From contig NZ_JAODOQ010000001.1 of NCBI RefSeq assembly GCF_025398315.1, positions 2,914,001-2,978,000 of the forward strand: DNA of 64,000 bases, given 5' to 3'. The notes under the pieces are model-generated. The model saw only the letters and a list, made by a program, of their open reading frames with translations, was not told the origin of the DNA and did no database searches. Shown here in pieces: positions 1-8,400 of this stretch. The first letter of the stretch is position 1. Each line of letters begins with the position of its first letter. This DNA comes from Shewanella phaeophyticola. GTDB taxonomy: Bacteria > Pseudomonadota > Gammaproteobacteria > Enterobacterales > Shewanellaceae. A program made the translations under genes and the position numbers.

Positions 1-592
1 CCGCATCAAATAACAACACCAACTACCTGATAATTATAAGCAAAAATAAATATCAATCATTTAAGATAATCACTTTCAAAAATTCATCTTACCAATTGAC
101 CACAAATTGACGATGGTAAAAATAGATGTCGTAAAATTACACGCTGTAAATAAAAAGTTACTAACCTTTAATTTAGATACCCTAGTCAAACATTTTGTTC
201 GTGTTTTGAGATGACCTAAACGTAATTATAAAAAAGCATTAAAATACATAACGTTATTAACTAAGTCGCAAAAAATAAATTCAAACAATCGTTTTAATTT
301 AACTTTTACGTAAACGTAATATTAAATAAGCAGGTTTACACAAAAAGTGCGAGTTACGTCACCCGATCAACAAGCCACAGTCGTTTGGTTTTTTTGAAAA
401 AATTTCACTTTTTTTTAAATAAATGAAAAAAATGTCATAAATGGTGCGTGTAAGAGGTTTTAAGATTCAAAATGGTTCATAAACCAAGATGTTAAGCATA
501 ATGATGAGAGGAATAGATTAATTTAATCTCGACTCAACGGAGTATCTCGTAATAACGTCAATACAGTTAGTGAGTGTTGTTGCCAGAGATAA
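1..592. other. AT-rich non-coding stretch
   Basis: I see no convincing gene here. The DNA is very AT-rich, and a short inverted motif (TTACG-TAAA-CGTAA) lies at 306-319. It is the downstream flank of the minus-strand GGDEF gene and may hold the promoter region of a gene outside the window. Confidence 0.5.
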
Positions 593-2347
593 TTAACTCT
601 GTGGGTGTTTCATTGACTCGTTGTAACACACAACACAATTACGTCCGTTATGTTTAGCACAATATAAAGCTAAGTCTGCGCGATGAATAAGCGGGTCAAG
701 GCTTAAGTCGTGTTTGTCGGCACAACTAATACCACAGCTCACCGTAATCGTAAAGTCATGACCAGAGAAGCGGGTATTGATCGCCTCTACCTCTGCTCGA
801 AGGCGTTCGGCAAAGTGTGCTGCTGATTTAAGATCTTGTTTGGGCATAAATATCGCAAACTCCTCACCGCCCATACGGGTAAATACATCATTAGGCCTGA
901 GTAACGGCTCAATCACACTGGTAAACTTTTTTAATGCCCAGTCACCAGTAGCATGACCAAATTGGTCATTGATGTTTTTAAATAAATCCAAATCCATCAA
1001 CAGCACAGAAAACGGCTCGGATACTGCTTGGGTTTGGATAAATTCGTTTTCAGCTAACTCCTGGCCAGTACGGCGATTATAAATACCAGTTAACCCGTCA
1101 CGCTGAGCTTGCTTCATAAATTGATTGCGTTGCAGCCAGGCTGAAATCAGCAGTAATAATAAACCAACTGACACACCAACGAGTAATGTCGAAAACATGA
1201 TTGACGAGCTTTTGTCTTTTATAAACAGGTCTTTTTGCTTCATCAACAACTCATGGTCTTGCATCAGACTGTTGTTTTCTCGGTTTTTCTCTACACTGTC
1301 AAAACGAGCCATCTGATAAGCGTTTTCTTTCACTTTTTGCTCGTTTAATATTTGTAAACTCAGTGCATTAGCAACCACTTGGTATTGATAAGCTTTATCA
1401 AACTGACCACGTTTTCCTGCAACCAACGATAAGGTTTCATTAGCACGTTTTTTTACTAACAGATTATTGGGTGCTATCGGTTTATCATTCACTTTATTAG
1501 CATGCTGCTCGGCTTCTTCAAAACGGTTTAAATAGAAGTAAGTCATGCCTAAATATGAGTGGACCTCGTTAATCTCAACTTCAAATTTAAACTTTTTGTA
1601 GTTGGCTAACGCGTTTAATAATAATGATTCAGCTTTATCATAGAGGCTGTTTTCATATGCAACAATTGCCTGGCCTTTAGTGGACATTACAGCAATTAAC
1701 GGAAAACCATGTTCACTACAGTACTGTTTTGTGTCGGTAAATAGGTTTGAAGCCAAGTCGAATTGTTTAGTACGCAGATTCGCCACGGCATAATACAACA
1801 TCGAATAACACTGGTTTTTAGGGTTTTCACCTTGATTTAAATTCAGAGCCAATTGCGATATTCGCAACATTTCATCATAAGCATCAAGCTCCAAGTACAC
1901 ATTTAATAGTCGATTATAGGTAGCAATTTTAATGCTGTTATCTTGATAATTATCAATGCGTGATAAATTGGTTTCTAACAAAGTAAAAGCGCGTTTGTAG
2001 TCTTTTAAGCCAATACTGGTTGTTACCCGATATAAATATATTCGAGTGATGATATCTTCAGACGGGTTTAAAGTTAACGCGATGTCTAACGCTTCGTCTG
2101 CAGCAGCATACTCGGCTAAATAGATATGCTTGACGCTAAGCAGCATGTACAAACGGCTTTTTTGTAACATCGACAGCTTGTCTTGACGCGCTAACATGGA
2201 ATTTAATTTGGCGATGGCACTTTGAGTGTCAGTGTGCATAAAGTTTTCGACAATATCGAGCTCATCATCCATTTCATTGGCGAGCACAATGCCTGTGCTG
2301 CATAATATTAGCAGCACAGTGATAACGACTTTAATGAACACTTGCAT
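593..2347 (-). CDS. Periplasmic TPR-type sensor diguanylate cyclase (GGDEF)
   Basis: This is a probable membrane diguanylate cyclase that makes c-di-GMP from two GTP. From the ATG at 2347 the protein has 584 residues. It starts with a signal peptide or membrane anchor (MQVFIKVVITVLLILC), followed by about 330 residues of TPR-like helical repeats predicted to be periplasmic. Then come a coiled stretch, one membrane segment (STLLVGVSVGLLLLLISAW) and a C-terminal GGDEF domain. The signature is GGEEF, and an RPND motif five residues before it matches the RxxD inhibitory site, so product inhibition is likely. An upstream in-frame TTG at 2380 would overlap the preceding 70-aa gene. I prefer the ATG because it places the signal peptide at the N terminus. 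The gene follows the borosin precursor gene with almost no gap, so co-transcription is likely. The sensed ligand is unknown. Confidence 0.85.
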   Translation of the reverse strand: MQVFIKVVITVLLILCSTGIVLANEMDDELDIVENFMHTDTQSAIAKLNSMLARQDKLSMLQKSRLYMLLSVKHIYLAEYAAADEALDIALTLNPSEDIITRIYLYRVTTSIGLKDYKRAFTLLETNLSRIDNYQDNSIKIATYNRLLNVYLELDAYDEMLRISQLALNLNQGENPKNQCYSMLYYAVANLRTKQFDLASNLFTDTKQYCSEHGFPLIAVMSTKGQAIVAYENSLYDKAESLLLNALANYKKFKFEVEINEVHSYLGMTYFYLNRFEEAEQHANKVNDKPIAPNNLLVKKRANETLSLVAGKRGQFDKAYQYQVVANALSLQILNEQKVKENAYQMARFDSVEKNRENNSLMQDHELLMKQKDLFIKDKSSSIMFSTLLVGVSVGLLLLLISAWLQRNQFMKQAQRDGLTGIYNRRTGQELAENEFIQTQAVSEPFSVLLMDLDLFKNINDQFGHATGDWALKKFTSVIEPLLRPNDVFTRMGGEEFAIFMPKQDLKSAAHFAERLRAEVEAINTRFSGHDFTITVSCGISCADKHDLSLDPLIHRADLALYCAKHNGRNCVVCYNESMKHPQS

Positions 2348-2357
2348 CAACAAGGTA

Positions 2358-2570
2358 TTACGGCTTAGGTGTTGTAACAATCTGGAACATTTTCATCTCT
2401 TCATCACCCGCTAATTGGCGAATACGCGCTATATCACCCGACATTACCGCTTCAATTTCTTCTTCGGTAATGTCATTTGCCTGCATCACCCCTATAGGAT
2501 CGTGTTGATACGCTTCTAATAATTTTGCGTCTGTCCCTAACTGAGTAAAAAATTGACTTAAATTCGACAT
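2358..2570 (-). CDS. sonA: Split-borosin precursor peptide (SonA-like)
   Basis: This is a 70-residue protein that I read as the substrate of the adjacent borosin methyltransferase. Residues 1 to about 55 form the compact helical LigA-like borosin-binding domain, with SNLSQFFTQLGTDAKLLEAY, a central DITEEEIEAVMSGD and a closing QLAGD. They closely resemble S. oneidensis SonA as I remember it. The C terminus after GD (residues 57-70, ending MFQIVTTPKP) takes the place of the core peptide whose backbone amides are N-methylated in the family. This core is unlike the SonA core I recall, so the product would differ. The ATG is preceded by an AAGGG ribosome site, 30 nt after the methyltransferase stop. 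Family assignment rests on residue patterns and context. Methylation here is inference, and depends on the partner enzyme being functional. Confidence 0.8.
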   Translation of the reverse strand: MSNLSQFFTQLGTDAKLLEAYQHDPIGVMQANDITEEEIEAVMSGDIARIRQLAGDEEMKMFQIVTTPKP

Positions 2571-2600
2571 ATCGTGCCCTTAGTGTTGTAAAAGTATTCT

Positions 2601-3432
2601 CTAACCAAGATCCATTTCACTAATGCCTAACTTTGCAAGCATGGCAGGGTTTAATGCTAATGCTTGCTGAGGCGGGATCAATAACGTGCTGATGGTCGTT
2701 AACCTAGCATCAGGTAAATCAGCCAAGGCAATATGTTCTACTCTTGGCGATTGCACTGCTAAGTTTGCAGCTTCATATATTATCACTTGATGATCAATAG
2801 GATACCACTGCAACAAATGCTCAACCAAAATATGTAATCGCTGTTTGGTTGTGGAAAACTGTGTCAATGTATGTTCCCCCGCGAGTGCAATTTGCCACAA
2901 CACTAAATGAGCACAAGGATTAGGAACATGTTGATACAGCATAAACTGAGTGGCTTCATAGCTTTGGTGACCACAACCACCGGGATCGATACCTAAATCG
3001 TACCCATAAACACGCCTCAGCTGAAACACCCGCAAGCATTTTAGTCTTAAAACCTTGCTGCTTAGCCTGTGCAATCGCTAAATGTGATACGCAAGAAAAT
3101 ACCCCCGGATGACCATACAATGCACATACCACCCTTTTATTTGCTCGTACCTCATCTAACATAGCATCAACCATCTGCTGATAGGTGTCGCGACGATTTT
3201 TTACTTCCCCTGTTTGAGCGTAATACCTTTGTAGCGAGCGCACATCAGCGTTCAAGGTTGACAACCATCTATCGGCAAACCCATCGGGCACCAATGAAAA
3301 AACCACATCTGCATGTTCAATATAACTCACGGTTAATTGGCCAACTTGCCCAGCAAGCTGCACTCCGGTACCAACACACACTAGCTGACCTTGTTGATTT
3401 GCGGCAGTTAGCTGCAAGTTACACCTCATCAT
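2601..3432 (-). pseudogene. sonM: Borosin alpha-N-methyltransferase (SonM-like), frameshifted
   Basis: This is a tetrapyrrole-methylase-fold, SAM-dependent enzyme that N-methylates the peptide backbone of a borosin precursor. Recognisable elements are LVCVGTGVQLAGQ near the start, SYIEHADVVFSL, the catalytic-region NRRDTYQQMVDAML, CALYGHPGVF, KMLAGVSAEACLW, then DLGIDPGGCGHQSYEATQF, LWQIALAGEHTLTQF and a C-terminal ILAKLGISEMDLG-type end (here AMLAKLGISEMDLG). The frame breaks at about 3000, where one extra base separates CLWV from DLGIDP. Correcting it gives about 276 residues, the full family length. The break is not in a homopolymer, so it could be a real inactivating mutation or a sequencing error. 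An AGGA site precedes the start, and a second ATG at 3429 is equally plausible. It lies directly upstream of the precursor gene, the arrangement known from S. oneidensis. Confidence 0.8.
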
Positions 3433-3907
3433 GTCATCCTATTTTTGTTGATATAAAAATCAACTAAATGGGAAATAAAACAAAGATTAAATCACATATT
3501 CATTATATGAGCATTTCAATCTATCATGCTTTTAAATTAAACAATTTAATGATTATTTACCAACTTTATTAACATTACGTGGCACAAAACACGCTTTTGA
3601 AAAATTTATATTTATATACCCTATTGTATAAGCGCTTTCACGGCATGAATTAAATGACTAATTAAGCTCTATAACACCAAATTTATGAGCTTAAACAAGG
3701 TTGACGTTAAAAACTCACAGCAAATATCACCGATAAATGTGGCGCGTATAAGAGAGTAAACATGAATCATAGTGGGTTTTATTACTAGAAATAAGGAACT
3801 TACGTCGCGATATTCACTCAAAGCCACAACATCTTCTAATCGACTCTTGTCAGCATAGGGACAGCTTGGGTATGATGACCGACAGAATTTAGGAAGTAGC
3901 GCAGACA
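3433..3907. other. Divergent intergenic region, borosin locus / bamE
   Basis: This region separates the minus-strand borosin operon from bamE and must hold both promoters. It is AT-rich. A 79-codon reading frame on the minus strand has no family features, and I take it as chance. I see no clear operator. Confidence 0.5.
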
Positions 3908-4417
3908 ATGATAAACAAAAAACAAAGTCTTACCCTTGTAAGCGCAGTAGCGCTTTCACTCTCAATGAGCGGATGTAGTGTTTTCGATTGGTTAATTTAT
4001 AAGCCTGATATACCGCAAGGCAACTACATGGAAACCCAGCAAGTTGAAAAACTTCGCATCGACATGACCAAAGAGCAAACTGAGTACATTTTAGGTCGTC
4101 CGGTTTTACGTGATAGTTTTTCTGATGACACTTGGTACTATGTATACCACTTTAAAAGTGGCCGTGATGCCAGCATTATCCATAAAGAGCTGATCATTCA
4201 TTTTACAGGTGACAAGATCTCTAGCGTCACCGGCGATTACGATTTAAGCAGTGAGTTTAATACCCCGCTTGAGTTAAGCTCTTTGCCAACGGTTAATGAG
4301 CCTGATTTAACGCCATTACTGCCAGAAACTCGGCCAGATTCAAAACCATTGGTTGAAGAAACACGCCCAACGCTAACGAATCAACCAGAAAAATCTAACG
4401 ACCCAGATAATCGTTAA
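3908..4417 (+). CDS. bamE: Outer membrane assembly lipoprotein BamE
   Basis: BamE (SmpA/OmlA family) is a small lipoprotein subunit of the BAM complex that folds beta-barrel proteins into the outer membrane. The 169-residue product starts with a lipoprotein signal (VALSLSMSGC, lipobox Cys about 23). The conserved BamE core follows, including IPQGNYM, the KLRIDMTKEQTEYILGRPVL segment and DTWYYVYHF. The last 45 residues are a Pro-, Glu- and Thr-rich tail (PETRPDSKP, EETRPTL) that extends past the folded domain, as in related genera. The gene stands alone, divergent from the borosin locus, and ends at a strong terminator. Confidence 0.95.
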   Translation: MINKKQSLTLVSAVALSLSMSGCSVFDWLIYKPDIPQGNYMETQQVEKLRIDMTKEQTEYILGRPVLRDSFSDDTWYYVYHFKSGRDASIIHKELIIHFTGDKISSVTGDYDLSSEFNTPLELSSLPTVNEPDLTPLLPETRPDSKPLVEETRPTLTNQPEKSNDPDNR

Positions 4418-4432
4418 TGGTTCAGAACCAAT

Positions 4433-4466
4433 AAAAAAGCAGAATCAATTGATTCTGCTTTTTTAT
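4433..4466. terminator. Bidirectional terminator bamE / rnfH
   Basis: A perfect hairpin (AGCAGAATCAA / TTGATTCTGCT) is flanked by an A-run on the left and a T-run on the right. It can stop bamE and the convergent ratA-rnfH transcript. Confidence 0.9.
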
Positions 4467-4487
4467 ATTTTGTATAGAGTTAAACAA

Positions 4488-4823
4488 TTAACTGACCTTT
4501 GCACCGGTAATTTTATTGATCCGGCCTTCATCTTTTGCTTTTTCAGCGCGTTTACGGCGCACATCTTTAGGATCGGCAATTAAAGGGCGATATAATTCTA
4601 CCCGTTGCCCAGGCTGTATCACTTCATCATGCTTAACCACACGACTAAACACACCCAGTTTGATGTTATCTAGATCGATGTCAGGAAAAAACTTCACGAT
4701 ATTGCTTTGGATCACCGCATCAATAAACGTGGTACCAGGTGCAACCATCACAGTGATAATTTTTTGCTGTTTGGGTAATGCATAAATCACATCAACGGCA
4801 AATTGCTCTGTTTCACTTGTCAC
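4488..4823 (-). CDS. rnfH: RnfH family protein (RatB/PasI)
   Basis: This is a 111-residue ubiquitin-like beta-grasp protein of the RnfH (UPF0125) family. Supporting segments are FAVDVIYALPKQQKIITVMV, the GTTFIDAVIQSN helix, LGVFSRVVKHDEVIQPGQRVELYRPL (the most conserved part) and a basic tail DPKDVRRKRAEKAK. The start codon overlaps the end of ratA by 11 bases, so the two are translationally coupled. This pair was once described as a toxin-antitoxin system (RatAB/PasTI). The present view is that RatA acts in ubiquinone function, and the role of RnfH remains unclear. Confidence 0.92.
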   Translation of the reverse strand: MTSETEQFAVDVIYALPKQQKIITVMVAPGTTFIDAVIQSNIVKFFPDIDLDNIKLGVFSRVVKHDEVIQPGQRVELYRPLIADPKDVRRKRAEKAKDEGRINKITGAKVS

Positions 4824-5250
4824 GATAAATCACCTTCGCTCTGTCGGTAAATGCCACCACCATCGATGACATTAAATCTTTAAAAATTTTACCAAATGCT
4901 AAGTCGACTAATGCATTTGAAAATTCAAAATGCAAATCAAACTCTACCTTACATGCCTCTTCTGTCAGCGCTGTAAACTTCCATAAACCGTGCAAATGTT
5001 TAAAATGCCCGTTTTCTAACTCTAGTGTAATGGATTTAGCTTCAACAACTTGGTTACGAGTCGTAAAGGTTTTACTGATCCCCGCTTTACTCACATCAAC
5101 CGATGCCACCATGGTTTTACCGTCAAACTCTAATACTTTACCGCCAACACAGCCGGGCAAAAACACATGATACGACTCAACATCGTTGACTAAATCATAC
5201 ATTTCTTTGGCACTAAATCTAACCAGCATACTTTTGGAAATTTTGGGCAT
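4813..5250 (-). CDS. ratA: RatA/PasT START-like protein, ubiquinone-binding family
   Basis: This is a 145-residue single-domain START-fold protein of the Coq10/RatA family. Typical features are KISKSMLVRFSAKEMYDLVN at the N terminus, VESYHVFLPGCVGG, VDVSKAGISKTFTTRNQV and the C-terminal amphipathic helix FGKIFKDLMSSMVVAFTDRA. In E. coli RatA was reported to inhibit 70S ribosome association. Eukaryotic Coq10 homologues bind ubiquinone and support respiration. It is the first gene of the ratA-rnfH pair and is divergent from smpB, the conserved gammaproteobacterial arrangement. Confidence 0.93.
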   Translation of the reverse strand: MPKISKSMLVRFSAKEMYDLVNDVESYHVFLPGCVGGKVLEFDGKTMVASVDVSKAGISKTFTTRNQVVEAKSITLELENGHFKHLHGLWKFTALTEEACKVEFDLHFEFSNALVDLAFGKIFKDLMSSMVVAFTDRAKVIYRDK

Positions 5251-5515
5251 CTGACATCACTATCATTGAAACAATGTTCGGATTTTATCACGTTAAACAA
5301 AAAAGGCATCCGCCATAACGCTAAATCTCACCCTTAATAACACAATAGGCAAGAAACTAGGTATAATCGTTGAAATATCATAAATCTCCCCCATATCTCT
5401 TATATCAATGGTGTTAATTTATAACCTTAATATAATAGCGTTTATTAAATGGGCTCAGAGCTGATTACCAGTCGCCTTTTTATAGGCCGCGGCAGTAATC
5501 ACAACGGTAAATATA

Positions 5516-6013
5516 ATGGTAAAAAAGAGTTCTAAATCAGCAAAGAATACCTCAGCCACCATCGCACGCAACAAACGCGCGACCTTTGAATTCCGCATCG
5601 AAGACAAAATCGAAGCGGGTTTAGAGTTAATGGGATGGGAAGTTAAATCGATCCGTATGGGCAAAGTCAATCTGGCTGATTGTTACGTATTTATTAAAGA
5701 CGGTGAAGCCTTTATGCACGGTTGTACTATTCAACCACTAAATACAGCATCCACTCACGTTGTGTGCGATCCTATTCGTACTAAAAAGCTATTATTAAAG
5801 CGTAGCGAAATCGACAAGTTAGCCGGCTTAATTGAACGCCAAGGGTACACCTTAGTGCCACTGTCGATGTATTGGCGTAAAGGTGCCTGGGTAAAAGTTG
5901 AAATTGGCTTAGGTAAAGGTAAAAAAGATCACGATAAACGTGAAGACACCAAAGAGCGTGAATGGAAAGTTGAACAGTCTCGCGTCATGAAAAAGAGCAG
6001 ACTGAACGGATAA
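5516..6013 (+). CDS. smpB: SsrA-binding protein SmpB
   Basis: SmpB binds the tRNA-like domain of tmRNA and is required for trans-translation rescue of stalled ribosomes. The 165-residue product has the family signature: [51 protein letters not shown], and a basic C-terminal tail beginning [15 protein letters not shown] that enters the mRNA channel. The gene lies about 70 bases before ssrA on the same strand, so RNA and protein partner are adjacent. It is divergent from ratA across about 265 bases that must contain both promoters. Confidence 0.97.
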   Translation: MVKKSSKSAKNTSATIARNKRATFEFRIEDKIEAGLELMGWEVKSIRMGKVNLADCYVFIKDGEAFMHGCTIQPLNTASTHVVCDPIRTKKLLLKRSEIDKLAGLIERQGYTLVPLSMYWRKGAWVKVEIGLGKGKKDHDKREDTKEREWKVEQSRVMKKSRLNG

Positions 6014-6084
6014 TAGCCAAACGATGATATTTTGTTAATAGTCACTAGGTATTAGCGAAACAACACGTTATGATATAACCAATT

Positions 6085-6440
6085 GGGGGCGATTCTGGAT
6101 TCGACAGGATTCACGAAACCCAAGGAGCATGTCGAGGGGCGGTTGGCCTCGTAAAAAGCCGCACCGTTATAGTTGCAAACGACTCTAACTACTCTCTAGC
6201 AGCTTAGGCTAGCTAGCCATCAACCACACGTTTCGCACGTGGACAGTGGATTTTGATGGTCATATTACAGTGTGCTAGCGAGGGAACTCCGTCCGGGGGT
6301 GAACCGCGAAACAGTACCGGACTCACCAAGTAGCATCCTGTCTTTCGGAGACTGCTTGGTTAAATAAAAGAGAGACTAAACATGTAGCGCCGAGGATGTA
6401 GGCTTTCTGGACGCGGGTTCAAGTCCCGCCGCCTCCACCA
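6085..6440 (+). ncRNA. ssrA: tmRNA (SsrA)
   Basis: This is transfer-messenger RNA, which rescues stalled ribosomes and adds a degradation tag. The 5' end (GGGGGC then GATTCTGGATTCGAC) pairs with GCCTCC before the encoded 3' ACCA. The T-arm (GGTTCAAGTCCCGCC) is intact. The tag reading frame at 6175-6207 starts GCA AAC GAC and ends GCT TAG, giving ANDSNYSLAA, a Shewanella-type tag ending in the usual LAA-like residues. The ends are set by acceptor pairing and by the encoded CCA. smpB is immediately upstream. Confidence 0.96.
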
Positions 6441-6447
6441 AATACCG

Positions 6448-6480
6448 AAAGGGCTTAGCAGCAATGCTAAGCCCTTTTTC
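6448..6480 (+). terminator. ssrA terminator
   Basis: A hairpin AAGGGCTTAGCA / TGCTAAGCCCTT is followed by a T-run, eight bases after the mature tmRNA 3' end. Confidence 0.92.
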
Positions 6481-6524
6481 TTTGCAAGTGGCGGCAAAAT
6501 GGCCACAATGAGGCGGTTAATTTA

Positions 6525-6563
6525 CTCGTCGTCCCGGCAATTCTTTTAGCCGAGAACCAGGTG
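6525..6563. repeat. 39-bp repeat, left copy
   Basis: This begins CTCGTCGTCCCGGCAAT and ends CCAGGTG. It matches 11036-11074 in inverted orientation at about 32 of 39 positions without gaps. It can form a short hairpin, so it may be a REP-like element. Confidence 0.65.
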
Positions 6564-6595
6564 TTTGCTTTGTCCCTGTGGCAGGCTGTTGATTA

Positions 6596-6906
6596 ATACC
6601 ATTTCCACTAATTATCTGGTCATTCAGCGGGAGTTCTGTGTCTTCTAGGCAAGTAATAGGATTGTAGGCATAGTTGCTCTCGGCAACTGCTCCTGCGTTG
6701 CTCTACCTCCTGCATCCATGCAGTCGTACGTCAAAATCCTATTAAGCAGTATAGAAGGCACAGAAACCCGCCTTGCAGGAGGCGCTCAGACTGTCCATTT
6801 CTTTGTTGCATTGCCTTAGAAGGGAATAACCATTATTTCAACAATGCGCCTCAAACTGAACAGTCTGAGTGACTCTGATTGGTCACATAATTAATGGAAA
6901 TGGTAT
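6596..6906 (+). mobile_element. 311-bp MITE-like element, copy 1
   Basis: This is a non-coding element bounded by imperfect terminal inverted repeats of about 30 bp (ATACCATTTCCACTAATTAT at the left, reverse-complement-like at the right). It contains one copy of the 47-bp GC-richer core. Two related elements lie at 19112-19563 and 28324-28634. It has no reading frame of interest, so any movement would depend on a transposase elsewhere. Confidence 0.8.
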
Positions 6907-7249
6907 AAATTGAAGTTACGGACTTACTCAATTCCACCAATACGACTTCTATTAAAACATTGAATTAAATTCATAAAGTAGATTAAAGTATCAAACTTAA
7001 GGACAAAGTTGGGTAACCTCGAGCACAATCATCGAGTGCACCATTTAAGGAAGAAAAAGCCATTCAATAACATGTGTCTATCAGCTCCCTTTTTAAAGTT
7101 TACTCTGACCCAACTAATTTTTGACCCAACTAATTTTTAGCGCTGTTACGCTTGTTTGCTGATATTGTCACCACAAATGGGCGTGGTTTTTCTGATTATA
7201 TAGGTGGATGAAAGGGCGCACGGTTATGTCTCGCCCTTAATATGAGAAA
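6907..7249. other. Non-coding region with a 16-bp tandem duplication
   Basis: No gene is seen. GACCCAACTAATTTTT occurs twice in tandem at 7107-7122 and 7123-7138, after AGTTTACTCT. Confidence 0.5.
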
Positions 7250-8038
7250 TTATTTGTAGTCACTGTTTCTCAAAGAGTAACGAGTAACGGACTCTTTCCA
7301 CTTCTCGCCACTTTTCCAACGCTCAAGGAACAGTTCACTGTTTACTACTGCGCGGCCACCGATGCGAGTGATGCCATGTTCAAATAGTACCTCTGGCAAC
7401 AGACCAACGCTTGAGCTCACCAGTGCGATCTCTTGAGCTTTATGGCAATGCGTTAGCAAGCCTTCTAAGGTGTGGTTGATTACGCTGGTTCCAGTAATCA
7501 GTACCTTATCGCATTGCGCCAATTTGCTTGGATCTGTGGTTACTTCAAAATTGTCTTCGGCCTGAACCAATTCAGCCCGCAGCTCGATCACCGTTAAAGG
7601 GGTTTGCTGTTCGCGGAGTTGGGCTATAAGCGGGGCGAAGTAGCCAACCATACCAACACGCTCACCAGGTTGAATATCTAGCATCTCTAAACTGTCTTCT
7701 TCGTTGTGGTAGTTAAAGCCACGTTGTTTGAGTACATATTGGCTAATGGCATTAAGCGCTCCGGCGCCAAGCACTTGCTGCCAATCTTGTTGCTGCACGC
7801 TTAATTGGGCTAAATCGGTTACTGCTTTACCAATGTAATCACTGTATAGCGATTCATTTTGTAACTGCTCAAACGCGTTGCCCAATTTTACGTAGGTTAG
7901 GCCAATGGTACCGCCTTCTAATTCGACAACCCCAAACTTGGCACTCGGGTTATTTTCTTCGTGGCAAATGTGGATTGCTTTGATTGGGGGTAGATCGGTT
8001 GGTGCAGTAGTGAGTAACTGTTGATAAATAGACGACAT
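7250..8038 (-). CDS. DUF364-type putative heavy-metal chelation protein
   Basis: This is a 262-residue cytoplasmic protein resembling the DUF4213/DUF364 family, whose C-terminal half has a Rossmann-like fold often named a heavy-metal chelation domain. Supporting features are an N-terminal segment typical of DUF4213 (GVVELEGGTIGLTYVKLGN), GAGALNAISQYVL, then QPGERVGMVGYFAPLI, DKVLITGTSVINHTLEGLL and LVSSSVGLLPEVLFEHGITRIGG. The ATG at 8038 gives a normal N terminus. A TTG 33 bases upstream is possible but has no better ribosome site. The gene stands alone between a MITE-like element and an ene-reductase gene. Its substrate is unknown and the metal role is only a family label. Confidence 0.75.
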   Translation of the reverse strand: MSSIYQQLLTTAPTDLPPIKAIHICHEENNPSAKFGVVELEGGTIGLTYVKLGNAFEQLQNESLYSDYIGKAVTDLAQLSVQQQDWQQVLGAGALNAISQYVLKQRGFNYHNEEDSLEMLDIQPGERVGMVGYFAPLIAQLREQQTPLTVIELRAELVQAEDNFEVTTDPSKLAQCDKVLITGTSVINHTLEGLLTHCHKAQEIALVSSSVGLLPEVLFEHGITRIGGRAVVNSELFLERWKSGEKWKESVTRYSLRNSDYK

Positions 8039-8400
8039 CTGTGATTTCCATAACGCAGGGGATATTTCCAATTATTGTACCTCTACAAAAACGGTTTTTT
8101 TGTTAGCTAGTTAGAATTTAGTGTGGTCAGGGTAAACTTTTATAAAAAGTAAATTGAAACCCTGATTTTTTTAAAACGTTTATGTCCATTTTTAAGTTAG
8201 CTTGAGTAACATATTATTGCCCCATTGTTTGTTGATGCAATTATTCAGAAGCAGATAGTGTCACTGGAATTGCTGTACTTATATTTATGGTAAGAAGAGG
8301 AAATAATAAATGAAAGGATGCGACCATAAATAAACCTAACTTCAGGAAAAGTGCCCTGTAGAAACGCATAGCTATGCGTTTCTAGATCTTAGATGGTGGA
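8039..8400. other. Intergenic region with a perfect 26-bp palindrome
   Basis: No gene is seen in these bases. The notable item is the palindrome at 8359-8384, just beyond the stop of the minus-strand ene-reductase gene. Confidence 0.5.
8359..8384. repeat. Perfect 26-bp palindrome
   Basis: TAGAAACGCATAG is followed directly by its exact reverse complement. There is no T-run, so it is a poor intrinsic terminator. A dyad operator or a 3' stabilising hairpin is possible. Confidence 0.85.

Noticed and set aside
3669..3908. 79-codon reading frame upstream of bamE
   Set aside because: It covers the bamE promoter region, has no ribosome site and no domain.
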